Assembly: GCF_019956555.1 (NCBI RefSeq)
Contig: NZ_JAHBDQ010000001.1
Coordinates: 124,001-188,000, forward strand
Source of the DNA: Pseudomonas sp. A-RE-19
GTDB lineage: Bacteria; Pseudomonadota; Gammaproteobacteria; Pseudomonadales; Pseudomonadaceae
Direction of reading: 5' to 3'
DNA length: 64,000 nucleotides
This document shows, one piece after another, positions 1-8,705 of the stretch; the first letter of the stretch is position 1; every line of letters starts with the position of its first letter. A program made the position numbers and the translations under genes. Below the pieces are notes generated by a model. The model made no database searches. It was given only the letters and a program-made list of their open reading frames with translations, and was not told the DNA's origin.

Positions 1-152
1 ACCGGCAAATCCACGTAGGTGCGCAGCTTGCTGCCGTAGTCCGGGCGCTCCCGACGACTACCCAGCGGCGTGCCGAGAATGTCGGGGATGGCCTGAAGCA
101 CATGCGCGATGCCGGAAATGGGTTGGCCGGTGTGGCGATCCATTCCGATCAT
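1..152 (-). CDS. Baseplate protein, gpW/gp25 family (partial)
   Basis: The N-terminal 50 residues of a phage baseplate protein are visible; the rest lies off the left edge. The stretch GIAHVLQAIPDILGTPLGSR followed by RERPDYG is the hallmark opening of the T4 gp25/P2 gpW baseplate-wedge family, which helps initiate sheath or tail-hub assembly. It begins six bases after the preceding small gene ends and follows a gpV-like gene, the usual order in P2-type baseplate cassettes. The ATG at 152-150 is the only start that preserves the conserved N-terminus. Confidence 0.8.
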   Translation of the reverse strand, partial: MIGMDRHTGQPISGIAHVLQAIPDILGTPLGSRRERPDYGSKLRTYVDLP

Positions 153-157
153 CTATG

Positions 158-373
158 TCACTCCAGGGCTTCAAGTTCGGGATGGGTTTTCAGGTAGCTG
201 ACAGCCTGCTCATCGGATGCCGACACCTCGACAATGGTCTTGGCCACCGGCAGCGTGCGCTCTGTTCCGGGGATGCACAGGGTGCGCGAGGTAAAGAGCT
301 TGTCGCGGAACTTCAGCAGCAGATCCGCCGCCGGCGCTTGATCGTCGACGGGTGTTGCAGCGGTCTTGGCCAT
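158..373 (-). CDS. Small phage tail-region protein
   Basis: This 71-residue protein of unknown function sits between the gpV-like and gp25-like baseplate genes. It has no membrane segment or cysteine; it reads as a small soluble alpha/beta protein with a LLLKFRDKLFTSRTL core. A GGAGGAAACCC sequence just upstream of the ATG is a strong ribosome site. Small unassigned genes are common at this position in P2/Mu-like baseplate cassettes, so a structural or chaperone role is inferred from context only. Confidence 0.6.
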   Translation of the reverse strand: MAKTAATPVDDQAPAADLLLKFRDKLFTSRTLCIPGTERTLPVAKTIVEVSASDEQAVSYLKTHPELEALE

Positions 374-429
374 GGGTTTCCTCCGGGCACAAAAAAAGCC
401 CGCACTTGGCGGGCCGGATGAATGATTGA

Positions 430-987
430 TTAATGCGTGTGGTGGTTGTCGCTATTGCCGGCGGCCAGGATGTTCGCAGCTCCGTCGATGTTGCCTGTTA
501 CGCGTAACGGGCCTTTGATGTTCACTGCCCCCTCAAGGTCGATCGTTCCAGACTTCACCGTCACCGCGTTATCCGTAACGACGACCTCCGTGCTACCTAC
601 CTTGATCGTCACCGTGCCGGTCGGCAGGGTGATGGTGTAACTCTTGGCCTGCCAGTCGTAGACCAGCGAACCACCATCATCAAAACGCCAGACCTCAACG
701 TGGTCGCGGTTGTCCGGCTGGGCGCCGGCGTTCCCGTACAGCCCCGGAATGAAGGTGCCCATGCCAGCCTGACCGCTGGGGTTGAACAGCACCCCCTGCT
801 CGCTCAGGCTCGGCGATCGCCAGTGCCGCGCCTTACCAGCCGCGAGGCTGTGCCAGCGCACCCAGGCACTGGTCCACTCACCATTCGACACCCGCACAGC
901 CCCCGCCGCCAGATCCACCCCCACTACCACGCACGGCATCAACATGGCCGCGATCATGCGGTCATGCTCACCTAGGGCGAAACTCAT
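430..987 (-). CDS. Baseplate assembly protein V (gpV-like spike)
   Basis: This 185-residue protein has the layout of phage gpV/gp45 baseplate spikes: an N-terminal OB-fold region (MLMPCVVVGVDLAAGAVRVS, then SEQGVLFNPSGQAGMG), a middle strand-rich segment with repeated short T/V-rich strands (TITLPTGTVTIKVGSTEVV) typical of a triple-stranded beta helix, and a C-terminal SDNHHTH motif. The histidine-rich tail resembles the metal-binding tip of membrane-piercing spikes. The ATG at 987 overlaps the upstream stop by four bases (ATGA), so longer in-frame starts are rejected. It is translationally coupled to the gene before it. Confidence 0.8.
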   Translation of the reverse strand: MSFALGEHDRMIAAMLMPCVVVGVDLAAGAVRVSNGEWTSAWVRWHSLAAGKARHWRSPSLSEQGVLFNPSGQAGMGTFIPGLYGNAGAQPDNRDHVEVWRFDDGGSLVYDWQAKSYTITLPTGTVTIKVGSTEVVVTDNAVTVKSGTIDLEGAVNIKGPLRVTGNIDGAANILAAGNSDNHHTH

Positions 988-1496
988 GGCGGCGTCTCCG
1001 GCGGGAAAAACTCGCCTTCCGAATCGCCACTGAGGCCAAACATCATCGATCCCGGCGGCTCGTCCGGCCACGGCCACTCAAGCTCTCCGACTTCGAAGTT
1101 TTGCGTCCACTGCACCGACCACATGACGAACTGTTCAAGGTCTTGCGTCGGCGCCTCGGGCTGGGCGTGGATGTTCTCCGGCGGGCCGGTGACAAAATCC
1201 AGATCCCACATCTGGTAATTCAGAATCGCGGCCATTTGAGACGCCAGAATGGCCGCCTGTAGCGAGGCCTTTTTGCGCGTCGCATCGACCAGAATGCACG
1301 ACTGAAAACGGCCGATCAGCGCCGTTTTACCTTCGCCGCGATCGGTACCAAGGGTCATGTCCGTCAGCCCGTACAACAGCGCCGGGGTCCGTACCTCGGA
1401 ACCCAGCTCGGGGAATTGCTCGACGTGCAGGAACCTCGGCATGGCCGCGCTGATCGTGCGGGTGATGGCCTCATGTAATGTCGTCAGTTCGCTCAT
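984..1496 (-). CDS. Phage tail-region protein of unknown function
   Basis: The protein is about 170 residues long and lies between the FII-like joiner and gpV, in the tail morphogenesis cluster. Visible motifs are an N-terminal TTLHEAITRTISAAMPRFLHVE helix followed by GRFQSCILVDATRKKASLQA. The C-terminus is acidic and proline-rich (WPWPDEPPGS). The ATG at 1496 is preferred over one three codons earlier. Position suggests a tail-terminator-like or Mu gp37-like protein, but I do not recognise the family with certainty. Confidence 0.6.
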   Translation of the reverse strand: MSELTTLHEAITRTISAAMPRFLHVEQFPELGSEVRTPALLYGLTDMTLGTDRGEGKTALIGRFQSCILVDATRKKASLQAAILASQMAAILNYQMWDLDFVTGPPENIHAQPEAPTQDLEQFVMWSVQWTQNFEVGELEWPWPDEPPGSMMFGLSGDSEGEFFPPETPP

Positions 1497-1854
1497 TGCC
1501 CACACTCAACACCAGATCGACCATGCCCGTACCGTCAGGCTTCACGCGGCTGACCTTGTAGCGGCCACCGCCCAAATGGGCCGGCAAGTCGATGGTAAGA
1601 AAGTCGCCCTTTTTGACGTCCTGCACGTCGACCGTCCGCGCATTCAGATTCGGCTCAAGCACCGCATCGGCGTTGATGGCCGAGCCCAAGCGCGCAGATC
1701 CGGCCTTGCCGCCGCCGATTTCGGCGCCGACAAAAGGCGAGGTGAAGTCGCCGTAAACCGTGCGACCGTCGGCCAGAATCGCCGGATCGCCCAGACGCGC
1801 CACCAACAGCGCATCGGTACGATCAGCCAAGGCCCGAAAACGAGCGCCCGGCAT
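1471..1854 (-). CDS. Head-tail joining protein, lambda FII/Gifsy-2-like
   Basis: A 127-residue protein beginning with a helical segment (FRALADRTDALLVARLGDPA) followed by strands around a GRTVYGDFTSPFV core. This fits the head-tail connector family that includes lambda FII. It starts one base before the stop of the DUF2190 gene (overlap at 1854) and overlaps the next gene by about 26 bases, so the cluster is tightly coupled. The family call rests on size, position after the decoration protein, and the GDPAxLxDGR pattern; it is probable rather than certain. Confidence 0.55.
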   Translation of the reverse strand: MPGARFRALADRTDALLVARLGDPAILADGRTVYGDFTSPFVGAEIGGGKAGSARLGSAINADAVLEPNLNARTVDVQDVKKGDFLTIDLPAHLGGGRYKVSRVKPDGTGMVDLVLSVGNERTDDIT

Positions 1855-2168
1855 TACTGAACAATCAGCACTTCGGCATAGCCGCCGACCGTATCGGCCA
1901 ACAGCTTGCCGTAGGGCGCCGAATCAGCAGTGCCGGCCGGCACCAGGGCACCCGCCTTGACGCTGGCATTCATGCCGGCTTTCAGCGCGGCATCCGCCGG
2001 AACACTCCAGTTGCCAGAAGTGCGGTACACAATCATGGTGCCCTTGGGGCCGGTGCCCATCGGCATCACCGCCAGATCATTGATCACCTGCGGTACGCCG
2101 GCGGCAGAGCCACCGGTGGGAGCCGGCAACGTAGTGGTTTCACCGGTACTTACATAGTTCGTGGCCAT
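1854..2168 (-). CDS. DUF2190 family capsid decoration (cement) protein
   Basis: This 104-residue protein shows the DUF2190 signature: repeated small-residue strands, a turn VKAGALVPAGTADSAPYGKL and the closing AGGYAEVLI-like strand (here VGGYAEVLIVQ). DUF2190 proteins bind the outer capsid surface and stabilise expanded heads, taking the role of lambda gpD. The gene lies directly after the capsid gene, as expected for a decoration protein made in large amounts with the capsid. Confidence 0.75.
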   Translation of the reverse strand: MATNYVSTGETTTLPAPTGGSAAGVPQVINDLAVMPMGTGPKGTMIVYRTSGNWSVPADAALKAGMNASVKAGALVPAGTADSAPYGKLLADTVGGYAEVLIVQ

Positions 2169-2234
2169 AGCCTATTTTCTCCTGTCCAGAAACAACAAAC
2201 CCCGCACTGGGCGGGGTCATGGGGTGGTCGCAAA

Positions 2235-4295
2235 TTACGCGCCGGCAGACTTGTTCAGGCCGCGCGCATCGAGCGCGGACACGCCGGCATCGATGCGCAC
2301 CTTGGTCGCGATACCGTCGCTGGTGAAGCCTTCCATCTGGTCGATGTACGGCGTATCAACGCCATCCAGATAGGCCACTTCGATGGTGTCGCTGCCTTGC
2401 TTCGCAGCCAGATACCAGGCCGACGACGAATTGTCGTCCAGACGCGGCTCGCCGATTACCTGGGCAAAGTTCTGAATCGGGTTGACCACACCGGCGTTGA
2501 CTTGCGCGGTCGGTACCGACGTCGAGCGGATCAACTGATTGGCCTGATCTTCCAGCGCGACCGGGCACAGCAGATAGGCGGGACGCACATTCAGCGTGCG
2601 GGTCTTCTCGCCTTCTTTGGCGGGCTTGCCCTTCTACAACGCCATGGCGGTTTTTGCCGCGCTCATCGCCGCGATCGACAGCGCCGAACCGGCACCGGTG
2701 AACAGGTTTTTGCGCGAGGCGTCGAACAGCGGCTTGCCGTCCTTCATCTTGCCGTTGTTGATCAGGGTGTCATACACCAGATCACCGATCGTTGCGCGAG
2801 CCGCGGCCCCCATCAGACGCGGGATTGCGCTCAGGGCGTCGAGGTCGTCGTTGATGATGGCCTGACGGTTGATGCTGAAAATCTCGCCGTAGGTGGCCAG
2901 ACGGATCGTCTCGCCGGTGTCGCCGAGGGTGATGTACTTGTATTCAGCACCTGGGCGAACTTCACGCAGAGTCGACATGGAACCGAGGCCGACGCGGTTG
3001 GCCACCTTAAAGTCGCTCAAACGGCCTTGGCGAGTCCAAAGGTGATAGGTTTCCTCGGCATCTTCCCAGCCTGCCAGCAACGAGCGGTGCGAGGCATCCA
3101 GCAGGATATTGCCGAAGTCGCTGGTATCGTGGGTAAACGCCAGACCGACCATGTCCATCGGGCGCAGGCTCGCGACACCAATGCCGCGATCGGCCAAGGA
3201 TGCACGGGCCAGCTCGCGTAGGGTCATGTGGTTGTAAGCGTTATCCGCTTGGTTTTCTTCGATGCCGAGGCGGCCCAGCAGGGAAGCCCGCACCGAATCA
3301 CCCACCAGATTGCCGTTGCCGACGTGGCCCGGGTGACGAATGCCGGCGGTCGGAGTGGTAGCCGCGCCCATGGCGGCCAGCAGTTGCTCGCGAGCCTGTG
3401 CGACCGTGCAACTGACGTCATCCTGGCAAGTGCGCAGCAACTGCGCATGGGCCTCGCCGAAAGCGCCGAAGGCCGCCACGATGCTGCCACGACGGGCCAC
3501 ATCATCCGCCAGCGCCTGAGCGCGGATCTGGTCAGCCGTCAGGTTAACGGGCGCCGGGGCAGGTGCAGGTGCAGGTGCAGGTGCAGGTGCAGGTGCAGGT
3601 GCAGGAATCGAACCGCGCGGATTCATCAAGGTGTGCATTTGTTGAGGCATGCTGGTGTATTCCTCCAGGCGTTTCGAATTGAGTTGTGCGGCGGCCTTGA
3701 TAGGCTCTAACACCTGATCCGCGAAGCCGGCCGCCACCGCTTCGTTTCCGTCCATCCACGTTGTTACCTTGAGCATTGCTGCGATTTCCTCGGCAGACTT
3801 GCCCGTCTTGCGCGCATACGCCTGCACCAACGTGCCCTCGACCTTGTCGAGCAAATCGGCGTATTCGCGCAGGTCATCGGCATCCCCAATCTGCCCACCC
3901 CAGGGCTTGTGGATCATCATCATGGAGTTGGCCGGCATGTAGATCACATCACCCGCCATCGCGACCACGCTGGCCATCGAAGCAGCCATACCGTCGATGT
4001 ACACCTCTACGCGGGCCGAATGGCCGCGCAAAATGTTGTACATGGCCGTGCCATCCATCACGTCACCGCCGCCGGAATGAATCCGCAGGTTGATCTGTGA
4101 CACGTCACCGAGCGCTGCCAGATCGCGAGCGAACTGGCGAGCCGAGATTCCCCAGGCGCCGATATCGTCATAGAGCATGACTTCCGCCACGCCCCGCGAC
4201 GCGGCGCGAATGGAGTACCAGCTTTCCTCTGGCTTATTCGTCGGGCTTATCGATGCCCGTGGCCGCATCAGCGGCCCGTTGTTTTTCGTCATCAT
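2235..4295 (-). pseudogene. ClpP-like prohead protease fused to major capsid protein, interrupted by amber codon
   Basis: The reading frame encodes a 686-residue fusion broken only by TAG at 2636-2634 (codon 554). Residues 25-200 are a ClpP/S14-type prohead protease: the oxyanion-region SGGGDV at 74-79, nucleophile Ser106 in GMAAS, and His129 in MMIHKPWG. A Pro-Ala linker follows, then a maturation region and a major capsid domain from about residue 330. After the TAG the same frame continues without any shift (KGKPAKEGEKTRTLNV) to a normal end at 2235. Restoring a Gln codon (CAG) needs one base change. The start is ATG at 4295 or 4292, behind GGGAAG. It may be a nonsense-inactivated capsid, an assembly error, or suppressed; the protease part is intact. 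Confidence 0.8.
3561..3602. repeat. Hexanucleotide array coding the Pro-Ala linker
   Basis: The six-base unit AGGTGC (plus strand) is repeated seven times in perfect tandem. On the coding minus strand it gives alternating Ala-Pro, which separates the protease from the capsid part of the fusion gene. Such arrays change length by slippage, but always in steps of two residues, so the frame is kept. Confidence 0.9.
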
Positions 4296-5769
4296 TGGGC
4301 TGATTCTTCCCGTAGATTTGGTGGTAGTAGTCCGAGCTAAACACCAGCCCGCTCTCGCGGTTCGCGGCGATTTCCGCCTTGCGCGACGCCTTGAGTTCTG
4401 AAGGGTTGCGCTGCCGCGATCGGGCCACCTCGGCCTCATCTGCAAAGCCGGCCTCAACCAGAAGTTTCCACGCCGTAGCCTCATGCACCGGATTGATCCA
4501 GGGCATTACCGGGCCTTGATAAAACGCGCCGTAAATCGTGCGCGGATCAACATCGACAGGCACAACCAGTTGACCGCTCAGAATCGCCATTTCGAGCCAT
4601 TTGCGATAAACCGGACGGCACCAGTAGTCGATGAATTCGTGCTGCAGCAGGTCGTAACCCAGCTGGCCCTCGACCAGTTCCTGACGCTGAGCCGAGTAAG
4701 TGCCGTCGTAGCTGCGCGCCACACTGGAATACGTACCGCGAGTACCCGCCGCGACGGCCTTGAGCTGGCCATTGCGGAATCCTTCAAGGAAGGGATTTGG
4801 GCGGTTGCTCTCGATCATCCCGACGTCTTCGCCGGGCAGCAGCGTGTCGATCACGATGCCCGGCGCGATCGGAAAGGTTCGCTCTGCGCGCACCTGACCT
4901 TCGGCCGGCGGAATGTAATCGTCAGGAAGCCCCTTCTTGATGTACATGGCCAACGCCGCGCTGATCCGCGCCGCGACCCGCTCGCTTTCCTCGTAATCCT
5001 TGATATCCGCCAAGCGGATCAACACCGCGTGGAGCAGCGGCTGGCCACGGTTCTGACCAATGCGTTTACGGTGCGCAATGTGAATCATCTGCTCGGCCGG
5101 TACGCGCTTGGTGTTCTGCGCGAAGATGCCGCGCTGATCCCCGGGATGGCCCTTAAACAGGTGGTAAGCCCGCTTGCGACGCCATGCATTGCGCTCGACG
5201 CCTTGGACGATGCCCTTGGACAGGTCGGTGTAGTCAATCGGCAGGTAATCCGGCTCCAGCAGCTCCAGCGCAAACGGCACGCCGTGCAGATGGTCGTAAC
5301 CGGGCACCTTGCCCATCAGCATCTGGGCCAATCCCTCGCCATCACGCAGCCAGGTGCGACACATCAGCCGTTCCATTTGCGGCCGGGTCAGCTCCCCGGA
5401 CGTCTCAGGCGTGAGCGACCATTCCCCCCACAGCGCCTTGATCGCCGCCGCAAACGCGGCGTGGATCGTGCCGTCGTACCCCAGCGGAATCGGCTCCACC
5501 GCAATACCCGGACCACCCACCACCCGTTCTTCCAGACGATCAAAAAGCCCCGTGACAATGTCGTGGTCTTCGTCAAGCTTGCGGCACTGCTCACGCAACG
5601 ATTTCAGCGTTTTGTTCAGTGAGGCATCAGCGCTTTTGGTTTGCTTCTTGGCCCTGTGCGTGCGTGTCACCGTGGCGGCTTCAAACGCCATGATCACGTT
5701 ACGCGCACGCAACCGCTCAGCGACAAAACCCGGGAACAGCGGCGCAAGGGCCTTATCCAGCAGGTTCAT
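4234..5769 (-). CDS. Phage portal protein, lambda gpB family
   Basis: This 511-residue protein is the dodecameric portal through which DNA enters the head. Family marks are the N-terminal helix (MNLLDKALAPLFPGFVAERL), the conserved LRDGEGLAQ segment, HLHGVPFALELLEPDYLP, and the charged C-terminal third. Length matches lambda gpB (about 530). It overlaps the gpW-like gene by four bases (ATGA at 5766-5769), and its 3' end overlaps the protease-capsid start, giving the classic joiner-portal-protease-capsid order. Confidence 0.93.
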   Translation of the reverse strand: MNLLDKALAPLFPGFVAERLRARNVIMAFEAATVTRTHRAKKQTKSADASLNKTLKSLREQCRKLDEDHDIVTGLFDRLEERVVGGPGIAVEPIPLGYDGTIHAAFAAAIKALWGEWSLTPETSGELTRPQMERLMCRTWLRDGEGLAQMLMGKVPGYDHLHGVPFALELLEPDYLPIDYTDLSKGIVQGVERNAWRRKRAYHLFKGHPGDQRGIFAQNTKRVPAEQMIHIAHRKRIGQNRGQPLLHAVLIRLADIKDYEESERVAARISAALAMYIKKGLPDDYIPPAEGQVRAERTFPIAPGIVIDTLLPGEDVGMIESNRPNPFLEGFRNGQLKAVAAGTRGTYSSVARSYDGTYSAQRQELVEGQLGYDLLQHEFIDYWCRPVYRKWLEMAILSGQLVVPVDVDPRTIYGAFYQGPVMPWINPVHEATAWKLLVEAGFADEAEVARSRQRNPSELKASRKAEIAANRESGLVFSSDYYHQIYGKNQPNDDEKQRAADAATGIDKPDE

Positions 5770-5975
5770 TCAAACGACGCCAGGGAATACGCCGGGCGGC
5801 CTCCGCGCTGTGCCTGGGCCACGCGGCGTTCCCATTCCGCCCTGCCCTGTCTGATTTGCGGCAGATCCGCCATGACGACACGCCGGCCGTTGAACTGCAC
5901 GTCCTTGCCGGCCAGCACGTCCGCCTCGGCTTGCATGTACTTATCAAGCATTTCCTGAGGTGTTAACGCAGCCAT
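5766..5975 (-). CDS. Head-tail joining protein, gpW/DUF6148-like
   Basis: A 69-residue protein with the compact pattern of lambda gpW-type head completion proteins: an N-terminal helix (TPQEMLDKYMQAEADVLAGK), a short beta hairpin (VQFNGRRVVMADL) and a second helix (IRQGRAEWERRVAQAQ). gpW plugs the portal after packaging and joins head to tail. It lies between terminase and portal, exactly where lambda W lies, and overlaps both neighbours. Confidence 0.8.
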   Translation of the reverse strand: MAALTPQEMLDKYMQAEADVLAGKDVQFNGRRVVMADLPQIRQGRAEWERRVAQAQRGGRPAYSLASFE

Positions 5976-8017
5976 GCGCTCGCTCCTGTATCAATCCAGC
6001 CGCCGGCGGCAGGCTGGTGGTCTGGTTGAGATTTGATCGGGGCTGGCTCAGGCTCCGGCGCGGGGGCCGGTGCTTGTGGCTCGTCAAGGTCGATCGATTC
6101 GTCTGGCTCGTCTGGTTCGTCCAGCTCGCCCTCATCACTCGCTGCCGAGTTCTGCCGCGCCAGATACTCCAGATCGAGGCCGAATTTCTCCTGACTGATC
6201 CGCAGCGCCGCCAAGGCGTACACAAAGCAGTCGAGCGCCTCGTTGCGCTTCTTGCTGGCATCCCAGCGAAGCACGCGGCGCCCTCGGGCCATGATCCATT
6301 TCTTGGTTTCACTGGTGAGCTGCTTCAGCTCGTCGCCGTCGCAGATCTGGTCGTCGGCAGGAAAATGCACCAGACCCGGCACCGGTCGATTGCCGTCCGG
6401 CTGTAGCTTGAGGCGGTTGTAGATCACCTCTTTGGCGTTGTCGGTACCAATTTCCGTAAGGTAGGTTTTCGACTTTTTTTCCTTGCGACGCGGGAAGCTC
6501 GCAATCGCCTTGCCGTAGGTGCTTGCCCCGAAAATCGGGATCACCCAATGAACGCCATGCTTGCGGCTTTCGGCCCGCACAGCGTCCGAGTGGTGGCCGC
6601 CGGAGTCCCAGCACCAACGCTCAACCCGCATCACGGCACCGTCAACACGGGTGAACATTCGGTGCAGCTCAAGCCCAACCTTGCGCTTGAGAACCGCGCT
6701 CGACGGATCGCCGTACAGAATCTTGCGATAAATCAGCCACGCTTCTTCGCCAGCACCCCAGCCCCATACACGCAATTCGTAACGGTCGTCTTGGGTGTCA
6801 ATCGAGCCAGTCAGCACGACAACACGCGGCGGCACCTGGGCGGCGTAAACCTCACGCCGGGCGTGCAGCAATTCCCAATCGACTTTCTCGGTCTGGTCTT
6901 CTTCCCACGTCTCGCCCAGCGTGGTGTTGGTAAACGTCTTGAGCTTGCCCCGATCCTTGCCGGCCTTGACCCGCTCGTCGGCGATCTTTACCCAAGTGGT
7001 GAAGGTCGAATACACCGTCCAGATATGGAACGTGAGACGGCGCGGGGTGCGCATCGGCGTGTCGTCCGCCTCGAACCACTCCATGCTGTCGCGCGTCCAG
7101 ATACCGGTTTTCTCGCAGATGTAACGACCTGACCGTGACGCCTCGATCATCTCGTGATGTTCGAATGTGCAGCCGTGACCGGACTCGCACAGATACCAGG
7201 CCTTGACGACCTCGCCGCGCTCATCCTTCAGCCACTTGATGCCTAACGGCTCATCCGGCCCGCCCCACTTCAGCGTCTGCTCAGTGCGGCAGTGCGGACA
7301 GCGAATGTGAAAGCGCATCAGGTAGGCCGATTCCTCGGCCGCCCGGGTGATCTGGCAGGTGCCAGCCAGCTTAGGCGTGGAACCGCGAATTGACTTCGGG
7401 TAAGTCGCCCCCTCTAAACGTTTGTCACCCAAGAAGGTCGGCGACCCCTCGCCGTCGATATCCTCATCAAAGTTCGACAGTTCGTCATAGCCGACTTCAT
7501 CCGGGCTTTTCTCCCGGTAGTTACCGCCGGCGGTACCGCCCAGCCACCACAGCACCTTGCGGTTTTCAAAGACCTTGGATTCTTGGGTGTTGTCGCCGTG
7601 TTTCTTTCCGCACCAGGGCGCCAGAGCCTTGATCACCGGCACGTCGCGAATCATCGGGTCGACGTGCTTTTTCATGATGTCTTTGGCGTCGTCGTCGGTC
7701 GGACTCCACATGCAGACGCTGCGTTTCTTGTGTTCGATCTTGTAGGCGATGTTCGCCACCAACATCTTGGTGTAGCCAACCCGCGCCGACTTCAGCAGGT
7801 TCAGTTCTTCGATCAGGTCATTGCCCATGGCGTTAAGCAAGGGCACCTGAAAGGCCTCGGTCGTCCACTTGCCCTCCCCGTAGGAGGACTCCGACGACAT
7901 GTAAAAATATTCGTCCGCCCACTCGACCGCCGTCATCGGGGCATCTTTGTGAAGGCTTTTCAGCCCGCGCCGGACAGCGTCAACCAGTGGCCTCATCCAA
8001 GGAGGCGATGTACTCAT
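5963..8017 (-). CDS. Terminase large subunit, lambda gpA family
   Basis: The packaging motor ATPase and nuclease. From the ATG at 8017 the protein has 684 residues, and its Walker-A-like element K76-SARVGYTK84 falls at the same residue numbers as in lambda gpA (K76, K84), which strongly supports this start. A GGAG ribosome site lies about ten bases upstream. A CPHC...C zinc-binding region, the DEVGYDELS acidic motif and a WCWDSGGHHSD nuclease-type segment follow. It overlaps the small subunit by 38 bases. The C-terminus is acidic and proline-rich, suiting portal docking. Confidence 0.95.
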   Translation of the reverse strand: MSTSPPWMRPLVDAVRRGLKSLHKDAPMTAVEWADEYFYMSSESSYGEGKWTTEAFQVPLLNAMGNDLIEELNLLKSARVGYTKMLVANIAYKIEHKKRSVCMWSPTDDDAKDIMKKHVDPMIRDVPVIKALAPWCGKKHGDNTQESKVFENRKVLWWLGGTAGGNYREKSPDEVGYDELSNFDEDIDGEGSPTFLGDKRLEGATYPKSIRGSTPKLAGTCQITRAAEESAYLMRFHIRCPHCRTEQTLKWGGPDEPLGIKWLKDERGEVVKAWYLCESGHGCTFEHHEMIEASRSGRYICEKTGIWTRDSMEWFEADDTPMRTPRRLTFHIWTVYSTFTTWVKIADERVKAGKDRGKLKTFTNTTLGETWEEDQTEKVDWELLHARREVYAAQVPPRVVVLTGSIDTQDDRYELRVWGWGAGEEAWLIYRKILYGDPSSAVLKRKVGLELHRMFTRVDGAVMRVERWCWDSGGHHSDAVRAESRKHGVHWVIPIFGASTYGKAIASFPRRKEKKSKTYLTEIGTDNAKEVIYNRLKLQPDGNRPVPGLVHFPADDQICDGDELKQLTSETKKWIMARGRRVLRWDASKKRNEALDCFVYALAALRISQEKFGLDLEYLARQNSAASDEGELDEPDEPDESIDLDEPQAPAPAPEPEPAPIKSQPDHQPAAGGWIDTGASAWLR

Positions 8018-8525
8018 CCAAAAGCTCCGGTATGCGGTCAGCCAACCCGACAGCAGCGTTACGCGTAACGGCAATCTCGTTCTCGACAGCATCAAGGTGA
8101 CGCACGGCGATATCGGGGTGCTTGCGCTTTACGCTTTTGGGGATGGTGTTAAGGGTTGATGCCAACTGCGCCGACAGGCTGGACAGTGCAAAGATCATGA
8201 AACCGACCGGGACAAGCTCCTTGTCGCCGACCTTGTTTTTGCGTGCTTGGGCGTCGGCCTGCTCACGGGTCAGCCGCAGTCGCTCGCAATCGATCTTGTA
8301 ACCAATCAGCGGATCGACTTCTTCGGAGCCAGGTTGTTGCTTTCCGGTTTGGTGTTGAAGGCGGTTGTCGACCACTGACCGGACGTCATAAAAGGACTCT
8401 CGACCGATCTTGGCAACCGCCACGACCCCCCATTTATCGAAGGCTTGAGTCGTGATACCCAGGCTTTCAGCCATGCGGGATTTGTTTAGCCATTCAGGCT
8501 TACGAGTGATCGATGGATTAGCCAT
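7980..8525 (-). CDS. Terminase small subunit, Nu1-like
   Basis: About 181 residues. The N-terminal winged-helix part (LNKSRMAESLGITTQAFDKWGV) is that of phage Nu1-type DNA-packaging proteins that bind cos and recruit the large subunit. A long helical C-terminal region with ERLRLTREQADAQARKNKV follows, as in Nu1. The ATG at 8525 (MANPSITRK) is chosen over an upstream one because it aligns with the HTH start. It is coupled to the terminase large subunit by overlap. Confidence 0.88.
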   Translation of the reverse strand: MANPSITRKPEWLNKSRMAESLGITTQAFDKWGVVAVAKIGRESFYDVRSVVDNRLQHQTGKQQPGSEEVDPLIGYKIDCERLRLTREQADAQARKNKVGDKELVPVGFMIFALSSLSAQLASTLNTIPKSVKRKHPDIAVRHLDAVENEIAVTRNAAVGLADRIPELLDEYIASLDEATG

Positions 8526-8705
8526 AACTACACAACAACCAACCTCTGAAAATGGGTCATACATAGCGAAGAAGCGGGGCCCGAATTACCCCCTATGGGG
8601 GTGGGGTCTGGGAGTACCTTTGTGTTTACCCCCCGGCCCCCCTGTCAAGCGGAAATCGCACGAAAAGCGGTCCTTTTTTCTACATTTCGCGGCCTCGACG
8701 TCCAG
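8526..8705. other. Non-coding gap upstream of terminase; candidate packaging (cos) region
   Basis: This 180-base stretch contains no plausible gene and carries unusual G/C homopolymer blocks (CCCCCTATGGGGGTGGGG near 8590, CCCCCCGGCCCCCC near 8630). In lambdoid phages cos lies just upstream of the small terminase gene, which binds it. The call is positional; I cannot identify the nick site. Confidence 0.35.

Noticed and set aside
2634..4484. Capsid-protease frame starting at 4484
   Set aside because: The first 63 residues are antisense-like low-complexity Arg-rich sequence inside the portal gene; the ATG at 4295 or 4292 behind GGGAAG gives the true N-terminus.
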